Assembly: GCF_003053745.1 (NCBI RefSeq)
Contig: NZ_QAYE01000001.1
Coordinates: 986,752-1,050,751 of the forward strand
Origin: Sphingomonas faeni
GTDB lineage: Bacteria; Pseudomonadota; Alphaproteobacteria; Sphingomonadales; Sphingomonadaceae
Reading direction: 5' to 3'
Length of the DNA: 64,000 nucleotides
How positions within the stretch are numbered: position 1 is the stretch's first letter; every line of letters starts with the position of its first letter. The notes under the pieces were generated by a model that was not told the DNA's origin, made no database searches, and saw nothing but the letters and a program-made list of their open reading frames with translations. Shown piece after piece: positions 34,944 through 44,333 of this stretch. Made by a program: the position numbers and the translations under genes.

Positions 34944-37370
34944 ATGTCGCTTACGCTTGCGCTGTTGCTTGCCGGTCAGGCCGCTACCGTATCAACGCCG
35001 GCCGTTCCGCCGGAGACGGCCGCTGGCGAGCAGGCTGACGCACAGGCCAATGGTCGTCTCGGCAACCAGCAGCAGGGCGGTGGCGGCGATGTCGTCGTCA
35101 CCGCGCGTCGTCGCGCCGAGACGATCCAGACGGTCCCGATCGCGATGTCCGTCATCGGCGGTACCGCGCTCGCCGAGACCGGCGCCTACAACGTTAGCCG
35201 CCTGACGCAGCTTCAGCCGACGCTGCAATTCTACTCGACCAACCCGCGCAATTCCGCCGCCAACATCCGCGGCCTCGGCGCGCCGTTCGGCCTGACCAAC
35301 GACGGGATCGAGCAGGGCGTCGGCATCTATGTCGACCAGGTCTATTACAGCCGGATCGCCTCGGCGACGTTCGACTTCACCGATACCGAGCGGATCGAGG
35401 TCCTTCGCGGACCCCAGGGCACGCTCTACGGCAAGAACACCACGGCCGGCGCGATCAACATCACGACGCGGAAACCCAGCTTTACGCCCGAGGCGCGGAT
35501 CGAGCTCACGACGGGCAACTATCAGTTCATCCAGGCCAAGGCGTCGGTGTCGGGCCCCCTGATCCCCGACAAGCTCGCGATCCGGTTGTCTGCATCGGTG
35601 ACCGAGCGCGACGGCACGATCCACAACGTCGTGACCGGCAAGAACCTCAACGCGCAGGACAACAAGAGCGTCCGCGGACAGCTCTACTGGAAGCCGACCG
35701 AGACGCTCGATTTCGCCTTGTCGGGCGATTACGGCCAGCAGAACCCCGATTGTTGCGTCCAATATTATGTCCGTACTGGCGCGACTCAGCGGCCGCTGAT
35801 CCGGCAATATGCCGCTCTCGCTGCGGCACAAGGCTATGTCGTACCGTCGACCAACGCGTTCGACCGGGTGACCGATGTCGACACGCCGTTGCGTGCGAAG
35901 CAGGAACTGGGCGGCGTCTCGCTGCTCGGCAATCTGGATTTGGGCGCGGCGACGATCACCTCGGTCAGCGCGTGGCGGTTCTGGCATTGGGATCCGTCGA
36001 ACGATCGCGATTTCATTGGCCTGCCCATCACCACCGTGTCCGCCAATCCGTCGCAACAGACGCAATACAGCCAGGAGCTGCGCATCGCCTCGAACGGCAA
36101 GCACACGCTCGATTACGTGCTCGGCGCGTTCTATTTCTACCAGACGATCGATACGCAGGGCCTGCAGGTCCAGGGGCCCGCGGCCAGCGCGTTCCTGCTC
36201 AACCCGACCAGCACGGGCGGAAAGAATCCGGCCACACTGAACGGCCTGACCGCGCGCAACACCATCGGCTTCAAGAACACCAGCGCCGCACTGTTCGGCA
36301 AGCTGACCTGGAACGTCAGCGACCGGTTCCAGATCGCGCCGGGCCTGCGGCTCAACTACGACAAAAAGAAGGGCGACTATGTCTCGGTCGTCACCAACGG
36401 CACCGGTACGGCGCTGACCGCGGACCAGCGCGGCGTGCTCGCGCCGCAGAGCTATCAGCCCGATTTCGACAATTGGAACCTGTCGGGCGATATCACGGCG
36501 GCCTACACCGTGACCTCCGACATCCACGCCTATGCGACCTACGCGCGGAGCTACAAATCCGGCGGGATCAACCTGTCCGGCCTGCCGCTCGACGGTAGCA
36601 ACAATCCGATCCTATCGGCCGCCACGGTGAAGCCCGAGAAGGTCAATCACTACGAACTCGGCCTGAAGACGCAGTTCCTCGATCGTCGATTGACGCTTAA
36701 CCTCGCCGGCTTCTGGACCGAGATCAGCGATTACCAGGCGACCGTCACCAACGGCCAGCTCGGCGTGTTGCGCGGCTATCTCGCCAATGCCGGCAAGGTG
36801 CGGACTCGCGGTCTGGAGTTCGATTCGGCCTTCCGCCCCACCGAACGGTTCAGCGTCTACGCGAACGGAGCCTATACCGACGCGAAATACATGAAGTTCG
36901 TCGACGCGCCGTGCCCGCCTGAGCTATCGGGAGGCTCTGCCCCTACCGCGACGAGCCTGCCTGGTCCGGCAGGGACGGGGACGGTCAGCCCGGCCAATTG
37001 CGACATTTCCGGCCAGCGCCTGCCCGGCGTGTCGAAATGGGCGTTTTCCTACGGCGCCGAATACGACCTGCCGGCCACGATCGGCGGCGTCGATGGTCAG
37101 GTGTATCTCGGCTATGACGGCAGCTACCGGTCGACCTTCTCGTCGAACCCGTCGCGCTCGCTCTACACCGACATCAAGGGCTATGCGCTCAGCAACTTCC
37201 GCTTGGGATTCAAGGCGAAGGACAGCTGGAACGTGTTCGGCTGGCTGCGTAACGCGTTCGACCACAACTACTACGAAGTGCTCGCGCTACAGTCCGGCAG
37301 CACCGGCCTGGTCGTCGGGCAGCCCGGCGATCCGCGCACCTACGGCCTGACCGTGTCGCGATCGTTCTGA
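34944..37370 (+). CDS. TonB-dependent receptor
   Basis: Outer-membrane active transporter of 808 residues. Order: a short hydrophobic leader (SLTLALLLAGQAA), a TonB-box-like VVVTARRRAETIQTVP, the plug domain (IRGLGAPFG, IEVLRGPQGTLYGKNTTAG), then the 22-strand barrel and a terminal aromatic residue (LTVSRSF). The leader lacks positive charges from this ATG; a TTG start 30 bases upstream would add RGEVQGK and make a better signal peptide, while AGGGGA supports the ATG. The ligand is unknown; the barrel resembles the broad fvuA-like sphingomonad class. Confidence 0.92.
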   Translation: MSLTLALLLAGQAATVSTPAVPPETAAGEQADAQANGRLGNQQQGGGGDVVVTARRRAETIQTVPIAMSVIGGTALAETGAYNVSRLTQLQPTLQFYSTNPRNSAANIRGLGAPFGLTNDGIEQGVGIYVDQVYYSRIASATFDFTDTERIEVLRGPQGTLYGKNTTAGAINITTRKPSFTPEARIELTTGNYQFIQAKASVSGPLIPDKLAIRLSASVTERDGTIHNVVTGKNLNAQDNKSVRGQLYWKPTETLDFALSGDYGQQNPDCCVQYYVRTGATQRPLIRQYAALAAAQGYVVPSTNAFDRVTDVDTPLRAKQELGGVSLLGNLDLGAATITSVSAWRFWHWDPSNDRDFIGLPITTVSANPSQQTQYSQELRIASNGKHTLDYVLGAFYFYQTIDTQGLQVQGPAASAFLLNPTSTGGKNPATLNGLTARNTIGFKNTSAALFGKLTWNVSDRFQIAPGLRLNYDKKKGDYVSVVTNGTGTALTADQRGVLAPQSYQPDFDNWNLSGDITAAYTVTSDIHAYATYARSYKSGGINLSGLPLDGSNNPILSAATVKPEKVNHYELGLKTQFLDRRLTLNLAGFWTEISDYQATVTNGQLGVLRGYLANAGKVRTRGLEFDSAFRPTERFSVYANGAYTDAKYMKFVDAPCPPELSGGSAPTATSLPGPAGTGTVSPANCDISGQRLPGVSKWAFSYGAEYDLPATIGGVDGQVYLGYDGSYRSTFSSNPSRSLYTDIKGYALSNFRLGFKAKDSWNVFGWLRNAFDHNYYEVLALQSGSTGLVVGQPGDPRTYGLTVSRSF

Positions 37371-37583
37371 TCGCGACACTCGTTTCGTCACCCGCGTTGC
37401 GTCACGACGCGTTCAGGTTGGGCGCGATAGGTGTTGAATACGGCCCGGAGGGACGTCGCAGTCGGAAGCTCCCGATGTCCCTCCGGTTCCGGATCCAAGA
37501 CATCTTGCCGCATGCCCGCATGCTCTTGCGCGTAGCCTCCACTGCGCGCAGTCTGTTGCCAAGAAACTGGCAGGGGCGGCGAC

Positions 37584-38018
37584 ATGTTCTTCGTACGACA
37601 GGGGCCCTTGTGGTTTCGCATGACGACAGGCGTGCTCGTTCTCTGGGGGCTCGTCGGCTGCTTCATGTGCCTGCAACAGCTTAGGCTCGGCGCCGACGCG
37701 ATGGGGCAGTCCAGCGCCTATGACCGCGCGCTCTATGCGGCGTTGCCCAACTGGTATGATCCGTTGTTCGCCGTCGCTGTCCTTACCGGCCTGATCGGTG
37801 CGGTGCTCCTGTTCATGCGGCGTGCCAGTGCCCGTCCGTTTCTGATCGCATCGCTGGTCGCGACGATCGCGCAGTTCGGCTGGCTGTTCGCCTCGACCGA
37901 CATCGTCGCGCACAAGGGCGCGAGCGAGACGCTCGGCTTGCCTTTCGTCATCATCGCGGTCGCGGCCTTCACGCTCTGGCTCGTCGGCCATGCGCGGCTG
38001 AAGGGTTGGGCAGTATGA
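37584..38018 (+). CDS. Membrane protein of unknown function, four helices
   Basis: 144-residue protein with four predicted membrane segments: TTGVLVLWGLVGCFMCLQQL, DPLFAVAVLTGLIGAVLLFM, FLIASLVATIAQFGWLFA and LPFVIIAVAAFTLWLVGHA. It resembles small sphingomonad 'sugar transporter'-annotated membrane proteins, but nothing visible supports a function. Starts MFFVRQGPLWFR behind GGGGCGG. The ~210 bp between the TonB receptor and this gene show no other gene. Confidence 0.75.
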   Translation: MFFVRQGPLWFRMTTGVLVLWGLVGCFMCLQQLRLGADAMGQSSAYDRALYAALPNWYDPLFAVAVLTGLIGAVLLFMRRASARPFLIASLVATIAQFGWLFASTDIVAHKGASETLGLPFVIIAVAAFTLWLVGHARLKGWAV

Positions 38019-38066
38019 CGCGCACGACACTGGGCGAGCGTGACGCCGCACGCTATTAGCGCCGCC

Positions 38067-38927
38067 ATGTCCACGACCTACACCCTCGACACCGCGACGA
38101 GTCGCGCCAACCCGACGCCCGCGCCGCTCAAGCGCCTGACGATCCCCGCGATCCGCCGCCAGAAGGGCAAGACGCCGCTCGTCATGCTCACCGCCTACAC
38201 CGTGCGGACCGCGCAGTTGCTAGACCCGCACTGCGACATGCTGCTGGTCGGCGACAGCCTGGGGCAGGTAATCTACGGCTTGCCCTCGACCGTGCCCGTA
38301 ACGCTGGACATGATGGCGGCGCACGGCGCGGCGGTGGTGCGGGGCAGCTATCATGCGGTGGTCGTGATCGACATGCCGTTCGGCAGCTACGAAGCTTCGC
38401 CCGAAAAGGCGTTCGAGAGCGCGGCGTATCTGCTCAAGCAGACCGGCGCAGCGGCGGTGAAGCTCGAAGGCGGTATCGCGATGGCGCCTACCGTCAAGTT
38501 CCTGACCGAGCGCGGCATTCCGGTGATGGGGCATGTCGGACTCACACCGCAGGCGGTCAACGTGCTCGGCGGCTACGGCGCCCGAGGCCGGACGCCCGAG
38601 GAAGCCTCCAAGATCGTCGCCGACGCGCAGGGTATCGCAGAGGCAGGTGCATTCTCGCTCGTGATCGAAGGCGTGGTCGAGCCGATCGCGATCGAGATCA
38701 CCAACACCATCGCTTGCCCGACGATCGGCATCGGTGCATCCGCGCAGTGCGACGGTCAGGTGCTGGTGACCGAGGACATGCTGGGGATGTTCGAACGTAC
38801 CGCGAAGTTCGTGAAGCGGTTCGCCGACATCGCCGATACGATTTCCTCCGCGACGCAGACCTATGCGGACGATGTCCGATCGCGCGCGTTTCCGGGCGCT
38901 GAGCAGGTCTACGCACCCAAGGATTGA
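38067..38927 (+). CDS. panB: 3-methyl-2-oxobutanoate hydroxymethyltransferase
   Basis: First committed step of pantothenate synthesis: adds a hydroxymethyl group from methylene-THF to 2-oxoisovalerate. The 286-residue protein has [59 protein letters not shown] and [16 protein letters not shown]. Start MSTTYTLDT preferred; an upstream ATG at 38040 would add nine residues. Other pan genes are not in the window. Confidence 0.95.
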   Translation: MSTTYTLDTATSRANPTPAPLKRLTIPAIRRQKGKTPLVMLTAYTVRTAQLLDPHCDMLLVGDSLGQVIYGLPSTVPVTLDMMAAHGAAVVRGSYHAVVVIDMPFGSYEASPEKAFESAAYLLKQTGAAAVKLEGGIAMAPTVKFLTERGIPVMGHVGLTPQAVNVLGGYGARGRTPEEASKIVADAQGIAEAGAFSLVIEGVVEPIAIEITNTIACPTIGIGASAQCDGQVLVTEDMLGMFERTAKFVKRFADIADTISSATQTYADDVRSRAFPGAEQVYAPKD

Positions 38928-38999
38928 TCCGCTTCCGTTTCGGTTCCGGCGCGGCTAAGGTCCGCGCCGCCCACCCCCTCACTATTTCCGGAGCATTCC

Positions 39000-39740
39000 T
39001 TGGCCCTCCCGCCGAAAACCGATCAAGCATTCCTGCGTGAGGTCGACGAAGAACTCCGACGCGACCAGCTCGCCGGGTTCTGGACGAACTGGGGCAAATG
39101 GGTCGTGGTCGGCGTCGTCGCCGCGCTCGCGGCTCTCGCCGGCTTTCTCTACTGGCAGCATCACAATGGCGAGGCCGCCGGCGTCGAGGGCGAGCAGCTT
39201 CAGGCCGCTTACGATTCGCTCGGCGCGAACAACGCCGCGGCCGCGTCGAGGCCGCTCGCCGAACTCGCCAAGTCGAACCGCGACGGCTACCGCGCGCTTG
39301 CGCTGTTCACGCAGGCCGACGTCCTCCTCCAGAAGGACGACCTGAAGGGGGCGGCTGCCAAACTAGGTTCGATCGCTGCGGATACGTCGCTGGCAAAGCC
39401 GTTCCGCGATCTCGCGCTGGTTCGCCAGACCTCGGCCGAGTTCGATACGCTGAAGCCCCAGGTCGTCGTCGAGCGGCTTCGGCCGCTGGCCGTGCCCGGT
39501 GGTCCGTGGCTCGGCAGCGCGGGCGAAATGGTCGCGATCGCCTATCTCCGCATGAACCAGCGCCACCAGGCGGGGACCATGTTCGGCCAAGTCGCGCGTG
39601 ATACCGGCGTGCCCGAGACGATCCGTCAACGCGCGGTTCAGATGGCGGGCGTACTGGGTGTGGACGCTGTTGCCAGCACGGGCGCTACTGCCAGGGTGAT
39701 CACTCCGGCTGCATCAAACGAGGATACCAAGGCGCAATGA
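39000..39740 (+). CDS. YfgM-like tetratricopeptide protein
   Basis: 246-residue single-pass membrane protein: a cytosolic N-terminus (DQAFLREVDEELRRDQLAGF), the helix VVVGVVAALAALAGFLY, then a periplasmic TPR-like helical domain. Matches the YfgM family, which in E. coli associates with SecYEG and periplasmic chaperones. The start is TTG, 8 nt behind GGAG; no in-frame ATG fits. It overlaps bamB by four bases, the conserved yfgM-bamB-der order. Confidence 0.88.
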   Translation: MALPPKTDQAFLREVDEELRRDQLAGFWTNWGKWVVVGVVAALAALAGFLYWQHHNGEAAGVEGEQLQAAYDSLGANNAAAASRPLAELAKSNRDGYRALALFTQADVLLQKDDLKGAAAKLGSIAADTSLAKPFRDLALVRQTSAEFDTLKPQVVVERLRPLAVPGGPWLGSAGEMVAIAYLRMNQRHQAGTMFGQVARDTGVPETIRQRAVQMAGVLGVDAVASTGATARVITPAASNEDTKAQ

Positions 39741-41062
39741 TGAAGACATATCGGGTGACGGTCGCCGTCGCCGCGCTGGTGGCGCTCAGCGGTTGCGGGA
39801 TTTTCAAGGGCGGCGGCAACAAGAAGACGCCGACGCTCGGCGACCGCGTGTCGATCCTGGTGTCGGAGAACGAGGTCGAGACCGACAAGACGATCGCCGA
39901 CGTCCAGGTCCTGTTGCCTGCGCCTGCGGTCAACGACGCCTGGGCCCAGCCCGGCGGCAACCCCGCCAAGTCGATGGGCCAACTCGCGCTTGGCGACCAG
40001 CCCAAGCGTCTCTGGCAGGCGGGGATCGACGGCGGCTCGAATCGCGAACGTCTCGGCGCGGCGCCGGTCGTCGCCGACGGCAAGCTGTTCGTCACCGACG
40101 TTACCGCGACGATCCATGCCTTCACCGCCGATACCGGCGCCGCGCTGTGGAGCGCGGGGATCACCGAGGGCAAGCTCAACAAGGCGGCACGCTTCGGCGG
40201 CGGCGTCAGTTATGACGACGGCAAGCTTTACGCCACCGACGGTGTCGGCGACGTCGTCGCGATGAGCGCAGCGGACGGCAAGATTCTCTGGCGCGCCAAG
40301 CCCGGCGCTCCGCTCCGTGGTTCGCCGACCGTCGCCAATGGCGCAGTCTATGTCCTCACGCAGGACAATCAGGTCTTCTCGCTCAACCAGACCGACGGCA
40401 AGGTCCAGTGGGTCCAGTCGGGCACGCTCGAGACGCAGGGCGTGTTCGGCGTCGCGGCACCCGCCGTTAGCCAGGGCACCGTGGTCGCCGGCTTCTCCAG
40501 CGGCGAGCTCAGCGCCTATCGCTACGAGAACGGCCGTATCCTGTGGCAGGATGCGCTGTCGCGCACCTCGATCACGACGTCGGTGTCGAGCCTGTCGGAC
40601 ATCGACGCCGCACCGGTCATCGACGGCGGGCGCGTTTATGCGGTCGGGCAGGGCGGTCGCATGGTTGCGCTCGAACTGTCGACTGGACAGCGTCTGTGGG
40701 AGCAGAACTTCGCCGGCATCTCAACGCCGTGGATTGCGGGCGAATGGCTGTTCGTGGTCACCGACGATGCCAAGCTCGTTTGCCTGTCGCGTTCGAATGG
40801 CAAGGCGCGCTGGATCGCTCAATTGAAGCGGTTCCAGAACGAGAAGAAGCGTAGCAACGCGGTCACTTGGTTCGGTCCGATCCTGGCCGGCAACCGCCTC
40901 ATCCTGACCAACTCGCGCGGCGAGATCAATTTCGTTTCGCCGACCGATGGCACGGTGAGCTCGACGATCGAAACGAAAACGCCTTTCTCGCTGCCCCCGA
41001 TCGTGGCGAACTCGACGCTCTATACGCTCGACCAGAAGGGTAAAGTCACCGCGTACAGGTGA
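39737..41062 (+). CDS. bamB: Outer membrane protein assembly factor BamB
   Basis: Lipoprotein of the BAM complex that folds outer-membrane beta-barrels. 441 residues with signal peptide and lipobox LSGC (Cys near 20), then an eight-bladed PQQ-type beta-propeller with repeats such as GAALWSAGITEG, GKILWRAKPGAPLRGSP and GKVQWVQSGTLETQG. Preceded by a YfgM-like gene and followed by der. Confidence 0.93.
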   Translation: MMKTYRVTVAVAALVALSGCGIFKGGGNKKTPTLGDRVSILVSENEVETDKTIADVQVLLPAPAVNDAWAQPGGNPAKSMGQLALGDQPKRLWQAGIDGGSNRERLGAAPVVADGKLFVTDVTATIHAFTADTGAALWSAGITEGKLNKAARFGGGVSYDDGKLYATDGVGDVVAMSAADGKILWRAKPGAPLRGSPTVANGAVYVLTQDNQVFSLNQTDGKVQWVQSGTLETQGVFGVAAPAVSQGTVVAGFSSGELSAYRYENGRILWQDALSRTSITTSVSSLSDIDAAPVIDGGRVYAVGQGGRMVALELSTGQRLWEQNFAGISTPWIAGEWLFVVTDDAKLVCLSRSNGKARWIAQLKRFQNEKKRSNAVTWFGPILAGNRLILTNSRGEINFVSPTDGTVSSTIETKTPFSLPPIVANSTLYTLDQKGKVTAYR

Positions 41063-41070
41063 CGTAGACT

Positions 41071-41218
41071 CCCTCGCCCCTTCGGGGAGAGGGAAGGGGC
41101 CCGCCGCGCTTGCGGTGGGAAGGGAGAGGGGAGTGAGGCTAGGATCGCTCGCGCCAACTACCCCTCACCCTTCCGTCGCCTAAGGCTCATCCCTCCCTCT
41201 CTCCAGGGGGGCGAGGGA
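41071..41218. repeat. Long compound inverted repeat family E
   Basis: CCCTCGCCCCTTCGGGGAGA, GGGAAGGGGCCCGCCG, GCGGTGGGAAGGG and AGTGAGG on the left; CCCCTCACCCTTCCGTCGCC, CCCTCCCTCTCTCC and GGCGAGGGA on the right. It fills most of the bamB-der gap. A half copy sits at 7454. Confidence 0.72.
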
Positions 41219-41257
41219 CTTAGTGACGCCAGCGTGTTCCCGCGCTAAGGGCACGCC

Positions 41258-42643
41258 ATGTCCAAACTCCCCGTGGTCGCGATCGTCGGCCGCCCAAATG
41301 TCGGCAAGTCGACTCTTTTCAACCGCCTCGTCGGCAAAAAGCTCGCGCTGGTCGACGATCGCCCCGGCGTTACGCGTGATCGCCGTGAAGGCGACGCATC
41401 GCTGATCGGCCTCGAATTCCGCATCATCGACACCGCCGGCTATGAAGACCACGACGCGCAAACGTTGCCCGGCCGGATGCGCCAGCAGACCGAAGCCGCC
41501 GTCGAACAAGCCGATGTCGCGCTGTTCCTGTTCGACGCGCGCGCCGGTATCGTCCCGCTCGACGAAGAGATCGCGCGCTGGCTGCGCACCGCCGACGTTC
41601 CCGTCCTTCTCGTTGCCAACAAGGCCGAAGGTCGTGCAGGCGAAGACGGTATCCTCGAATCGCTCGCGCTCGGTTTCGGCGACCCGGTCCAGCTGTCGGC
41701 TGAGCACGGCGAAGGCATGGGCGACCTGTTCGAAGGCCTGCTCCCGCTACTCGAAGGCAAGGAAGAGCCGCCCGAGGAACAGCCCGATAATGAATATGAG
41801 GGCCCTCTGAAGCTCGCGATCGTCGGCCGCCCGAACGCGGGCAAGTCGACGCTCGTCAACCGCATTCTCGGTGAAGATCGCATGATCACCGGCCCCGAAG
41901 CCGGCATCACGCGTGACTCGATCAGCGTCGATTACGACTGGCATCCGACCGGTGGCGAGGCGCGGAAAGTGCGCCTGATCGACACTGCCGGTATGCGCAA
42001 GCGCGCCAAGGTGCAGGACAAACTCGAGAAGATGTCGGTCGAGGACGCGCTCCACGCGGTCGACTTCGCGGAGGTCGTCGTGCTGCTGCTCGACGCCACG
42101 CTGGGTCTTGAGGCACAGGATCTCCGTATCGCCGACAAGGTGCTGCAGGAAGGCCGCGCACTCGTCATCGCGCTGAACAAGTGGGACATCGCCGAGAGCG
42201 CGTCGTCGCTGTTCAACGGCGTCAAGCGCGCGCTTGAAGACGGCCTGAGCCAGGTCAAGGGCGTCACGGTGATGACCGTCTCGGGCGCGACCGGCAAGGG
42301 CATCGACCAGTTGCTGCAGGCCTGTTTCGACACGCGCGACGCGTGGTCGAAGCGTGTCGGCACCGGCGAGCTCAACCGCTGGTTCGAGCGTGCGATCGAG
42401 GCGACTCCGCCACCGGCTCCGGGCGGCAAGCGGATCAAGATGCGCTACGTCACGCAGGTCAAGACACGCCCGCCCAGCTTTGTCATCTTCGGCACGCGCG
42501 TCGATCAGCTCCCGGCAAGCTATGAGCGCTATCTGGTCAATTCGATGCGCAAGGATCTGGGCTTCGGCGCGGTTCCCGTCCGGTTGATGTTCCGCGCGCC
42601 GAAGAATCCGTACGACGACGGCAAGGGCGGCGGCGGCCACTAG
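41258..42643 (+). CDS. der: Ribosome biogenesis GTPase Der
   Basis: Double-GTPase protein (EngA) needed for 50S assembly. The 461-residue protein has two G domains: G1 GRPNVGKSTLFN and NKAE at about 10-160, then G1 GRPNAGKSTLVN and NKWD at about 185-350, followed by a KH-like C-terminal domain (KTRPPSFVIFGTRV, RKDLGFGAVPVRL). Follows bamB. Confidence 0.96.
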   Translation: MSKLPVVAIVGRPNVGKSTLFNRLVGKKLALVDDRPGVTRDRREGDASLIGLEFRIIDTAGYEDHDAQTLPGRMRQQTEAAVEQADVALFLFDARAGIVPLDEEIARWLRTADVPVLLVANKAEGRAGEDGILESLALGFGDPVQLSAEHGEGMGDLFEGLLPLLEGKEEPPEEQPDNEYEGPLKLAIVGRPNAGKSTLVNRILGEDRMITGPEAGITRDSISVDYDWHPTGGEARKVRLIDTAGMRKRAKVQDKLEKMSVEDALHAVDFAEVVVLLLDATLGLEAQDLRIADKVLQEGRALVIALNKWDIAESASSLFNGVKRALEDGLSQVKGVTVMTVSGATGKGIDQLLQACFDTRDAWSKRVGTGELNRWFERAIEATPPPAPGGKRIKMRYVTQVKTRPPSFVIFGTRVDQLPASYERYLVNSMRKDLGFGAVPVRLMFRAPKNPYDDGKGGGGH

Positions 42644-42645
42644 GC

Positions 42646-42867
42646 GTGGTGTCGGGCGAGGTCCGTATCGACGCCAGGGGCATGCGTTGTCCTTGGCCTG
42701 CGGTGCGGCTCGCCCGCGCGTTGCGCGACGGTGCGACCCGCGTCGAGGTGATAGCGGACGACCCTCAAGCCCCGACCGAAATCGCGGCGGTCTCGGCGTC
42801 CGCCAATGCAACAATAGAGATCGTTTTGAATGTATCTAATTCAACCTTTGTCGTAACTTGTCGTTAG
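42646..42867 (+). CDS. TusA-family sulfurtransferase-like protein
   Basis: 73-residue protein of the SirA/TusA/YeeD fold: start VRIDARGMRCPWPAVRLARA with the conserved CPxP-type motif (here CPWP), then EVIADDPQAPTEIAA. TusA proteins relay sulfur for tRNA thiolation or other cofactors; the partner here is unknown. Begins with GTG two bases past the der stop, so it is likely translated from the der mRNA. Confidence 0.85.
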   Translation: MVSGEVRIDARGMRCPWPAVRLARALRDGATRVEVIADDPQAPTEIAAVSASANATIEIVLNVSNSTFVVTCR

Positions 42868-42951
42868 TATCACAACACTGTGTTTACCTAGGTTATGTAT
42901 GATACAGCTCTGACCTTCATGGCGCTATTTGCTTAACGGGAGAAGGCGACA

Positions 42952-43392
42952 GTGGCGTTCGAGGGAAGCACCCTGATCAATTGGCCTGCGTTCGTGCAGG
43001 CTCGCAACGAACTGGGCGCGGGATTTGGCCGCATCCTCGGATATTTTCGTGAGGACGGCGTGAAGTCGGTTGCTGCGATCGAAGCGGCGATGCGTGCGCT
43101 CAATGCGGCAGCGATGGTGATCCCCGCGCATACGCTCAAGGGTGAAGCGCGGCAGTTCGGGGCGGAGCCGCTTGCCGATCTGGCGGAGGCGATCGAGACG
43201 ATTGCGCGCGATTGCCTGGAAATGCAGGACACGCCCGATGAGGCGCTGGAGCATATCGTCCGGTTGCGGCCGCTGTTCGTCGAGACGCTGACGCTGCTGG
43301 AGCGCGAGGCCAATCCGGTCGCAGTGCGCAAGCCTGTTGCGGGCGGTGGGTTTGGCCGTCGCGCCGTACCGACCGGGTTCGGCGGGGAATAA
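42952..43392 (+). CDS. HPt domain phosphotransfer protein
   Basis: 146-residue four-helix protein with the HPt signature AHTLKGEARQFGA, whose His would carry phosphate in a multistep phosphorelay. The C-terminus is a Gly/Arg tail (GGGFGRRAVPTGFGGE). GTG start with GGAGAAGG at good spacing. It stands alone behind an AT-rich 80-bp leader containing a duplicated TTGTCGT (42848 and 42858). Its kinase partner cannot be assigned; CckA normally uses ChpT, which is a different fold variant. Confidence 0.82.
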   Translation: MAFEGSTLINWPAFVQARNELGAGFGRILGYFREDGVKSVAAIEAAMRALNAAAMVIPAHTLKGEARQFGAEPLADLAEAIETIARDCLEMQDTPDEALEHIVRLRPLFVETLTLLEREANPVAVRKPVAGGGFGRRAVPTGFGGE

Positions 43393-43421
43393 ATTCGTCG
43401 CCAGACTGGCGGACAATGCAG

Positions 43422-43455
43422 CCCTGTCATCTCACCCTTCAGCGAGATGACAGGG
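43422..43455. terminator. Hairpin between convergent HPt gene and bfr
   Basis: CCCTGTCATCTC / GAGATGACAGGG, 12 perfect base pairs with a 10-base loop, midway between the two convergent stop codons. Likely a two-way transcript end, although T-tracts are short. Confidence 0.7.
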
Positions 43456-43462
43456 AGGTGGA

Positions 43463-43978
43463 TCAGCCCTTCAGATACGGCGCAGCCCCGGCCTTGGGCG
43501 AATCATGTTCCGAGATCGAGTTGAGCTGGATGTAGTTGTGGATGCCCATCCGCGCGATCATCTCGAACTGGCGCTCGAGCGTGTCGACATGCTCTTCCTC
43601 GCTGGCGAGGATGCGGGCGAACAGGTCGCGGCTGATATAGTCCTTGACCTCTTCGCAGTAGGAGATCGCGCCCTTGAGTTGGACGGTAGCCTCGACTTCG
43701 AGCGCCAGATCCGACTTCAGCACTTCCTCGACGGTCTCGCCGATGCGAAGGCGGCCGAGCAGCTGGAAGTTCGGCAGGCCATCGAGGAACAGGATGCGCT
43801 CCGACAGCCAGTCGGCGTGCTTCATCTCGTCGATCGATTCCATCCGCTCGTACTGGGCGAGCTTGTAGACGCCCCAATGCTCGAGCATTCGGTAATGGAG
43901 CCAATATTGGTTGACCGCGGTCAGCTCGTTCTTGAGCGCCTCGTTCAGGAATTCGATTACTTGTGGGTCGCCGCGCAT
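43463..43978 (-). CDS. bfr: Bacterioferritin
   Basis: Haem-containing iron store that forms 24-subunit shells. The 171-residue protein starts MRGDPQVIEFLNEALKNELT, the family N-terminus, with GGAG 8 nt upstream; a start six bases earlier has poor spacing. Ferroxidase residues are in ALKNELTAVNQYW, MKHADWLSER and LASEEEHVDTLE; Met in EHWG... YERMESIDEM could serve as haem ligand. A bfd-type ferredoxin gene precedes it on the same strand. Confidence 0.95.
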   Translation of the reverse strand: MRGDPQVIEFLNEALKNELTAVNQYWLHYRMLEHWGVYKLAQYERMESIDEMKHADWLSERILFLDGLPNFQLLGRLRIGETVEEVLKSDLALEVEATVQLKGAISYCEEVKDYISRDLFARILASEEEHVDTLERQFEMIARMGIHNYIQLNSISEHDSPKAGAAPYLKG

Positions 43979-44081
43979 GGCCATATCTCCGTCACCTCTG
44001 AGGAGCATGTAGCGGGCTGACACAGATTAGCACAACCCCCAAAAATGGCGGTTTTCCGGGCTTTCTTAGCTGTTGCGACGC

Positions 44082-44252
44082 TTATGCAGCGGCGCGTTCC
44101 TCGTCGATAATCGCTCGCGCTATCGACGTGCACTGGCCACATTTCGGTTTCCGGCCCATCGAGCGGAAGGCCTGGCACGGTGTAGTGCAACCGCCGCGTG
44201 CGCAGTTGCGGACGTCGGATTCTCGTATGGCATTGCAAACGCAGACGACCAT
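44082..44252 (-). CDS. bfd: Bacterioferritin-associated ferredoxin (Bfd-like)
   Basis: 56-residue protein MVVCVCNAIRESDVRNCARG...KCGQCTSIARAIIDEE. The Cys pattern C-x-C near the N-terminus (Cys4, Cys6) and CGQC near residue 38-41 matches Bfd, whose [2Fe-2S] cluster passes electrons to bacterioferritin to release iron. ATG follows GGGAG. It lies about 100 bp upstream of bfr on the same strand, giving a bfd-bfr iron-storage unit. Confidence 0.87.
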   Translation of the reverse strand: MVVCVCNAIRESDVRNCARGGCTTPCQAFRSMGRKPKCGQCTSIARAIIDEERAAA

Positions 44253-44288
44253 GGGAACTCCCTAGCTGTAAGCACGGGATACGGATAA

Positions 44289-44303
44289 TGCGAACCACTC
44301 GCA
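44289..44303. promoter_or_regulatory. Possible iron-regulator site upstream of bfd
   Basis: TGCGA-N5-TCGCA inverted repeat (AATGCGAACCACTCGCAAG) about 37 bp upstream of the bfd start. Position and palindromy fit a Fur or Irr operator, but the sequence matches neither consensus closely. Confidence 0.3.
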
Positions 44304-44333
44304 AGCCCTTTTGCGTCTTATTCGCAAATAGCG

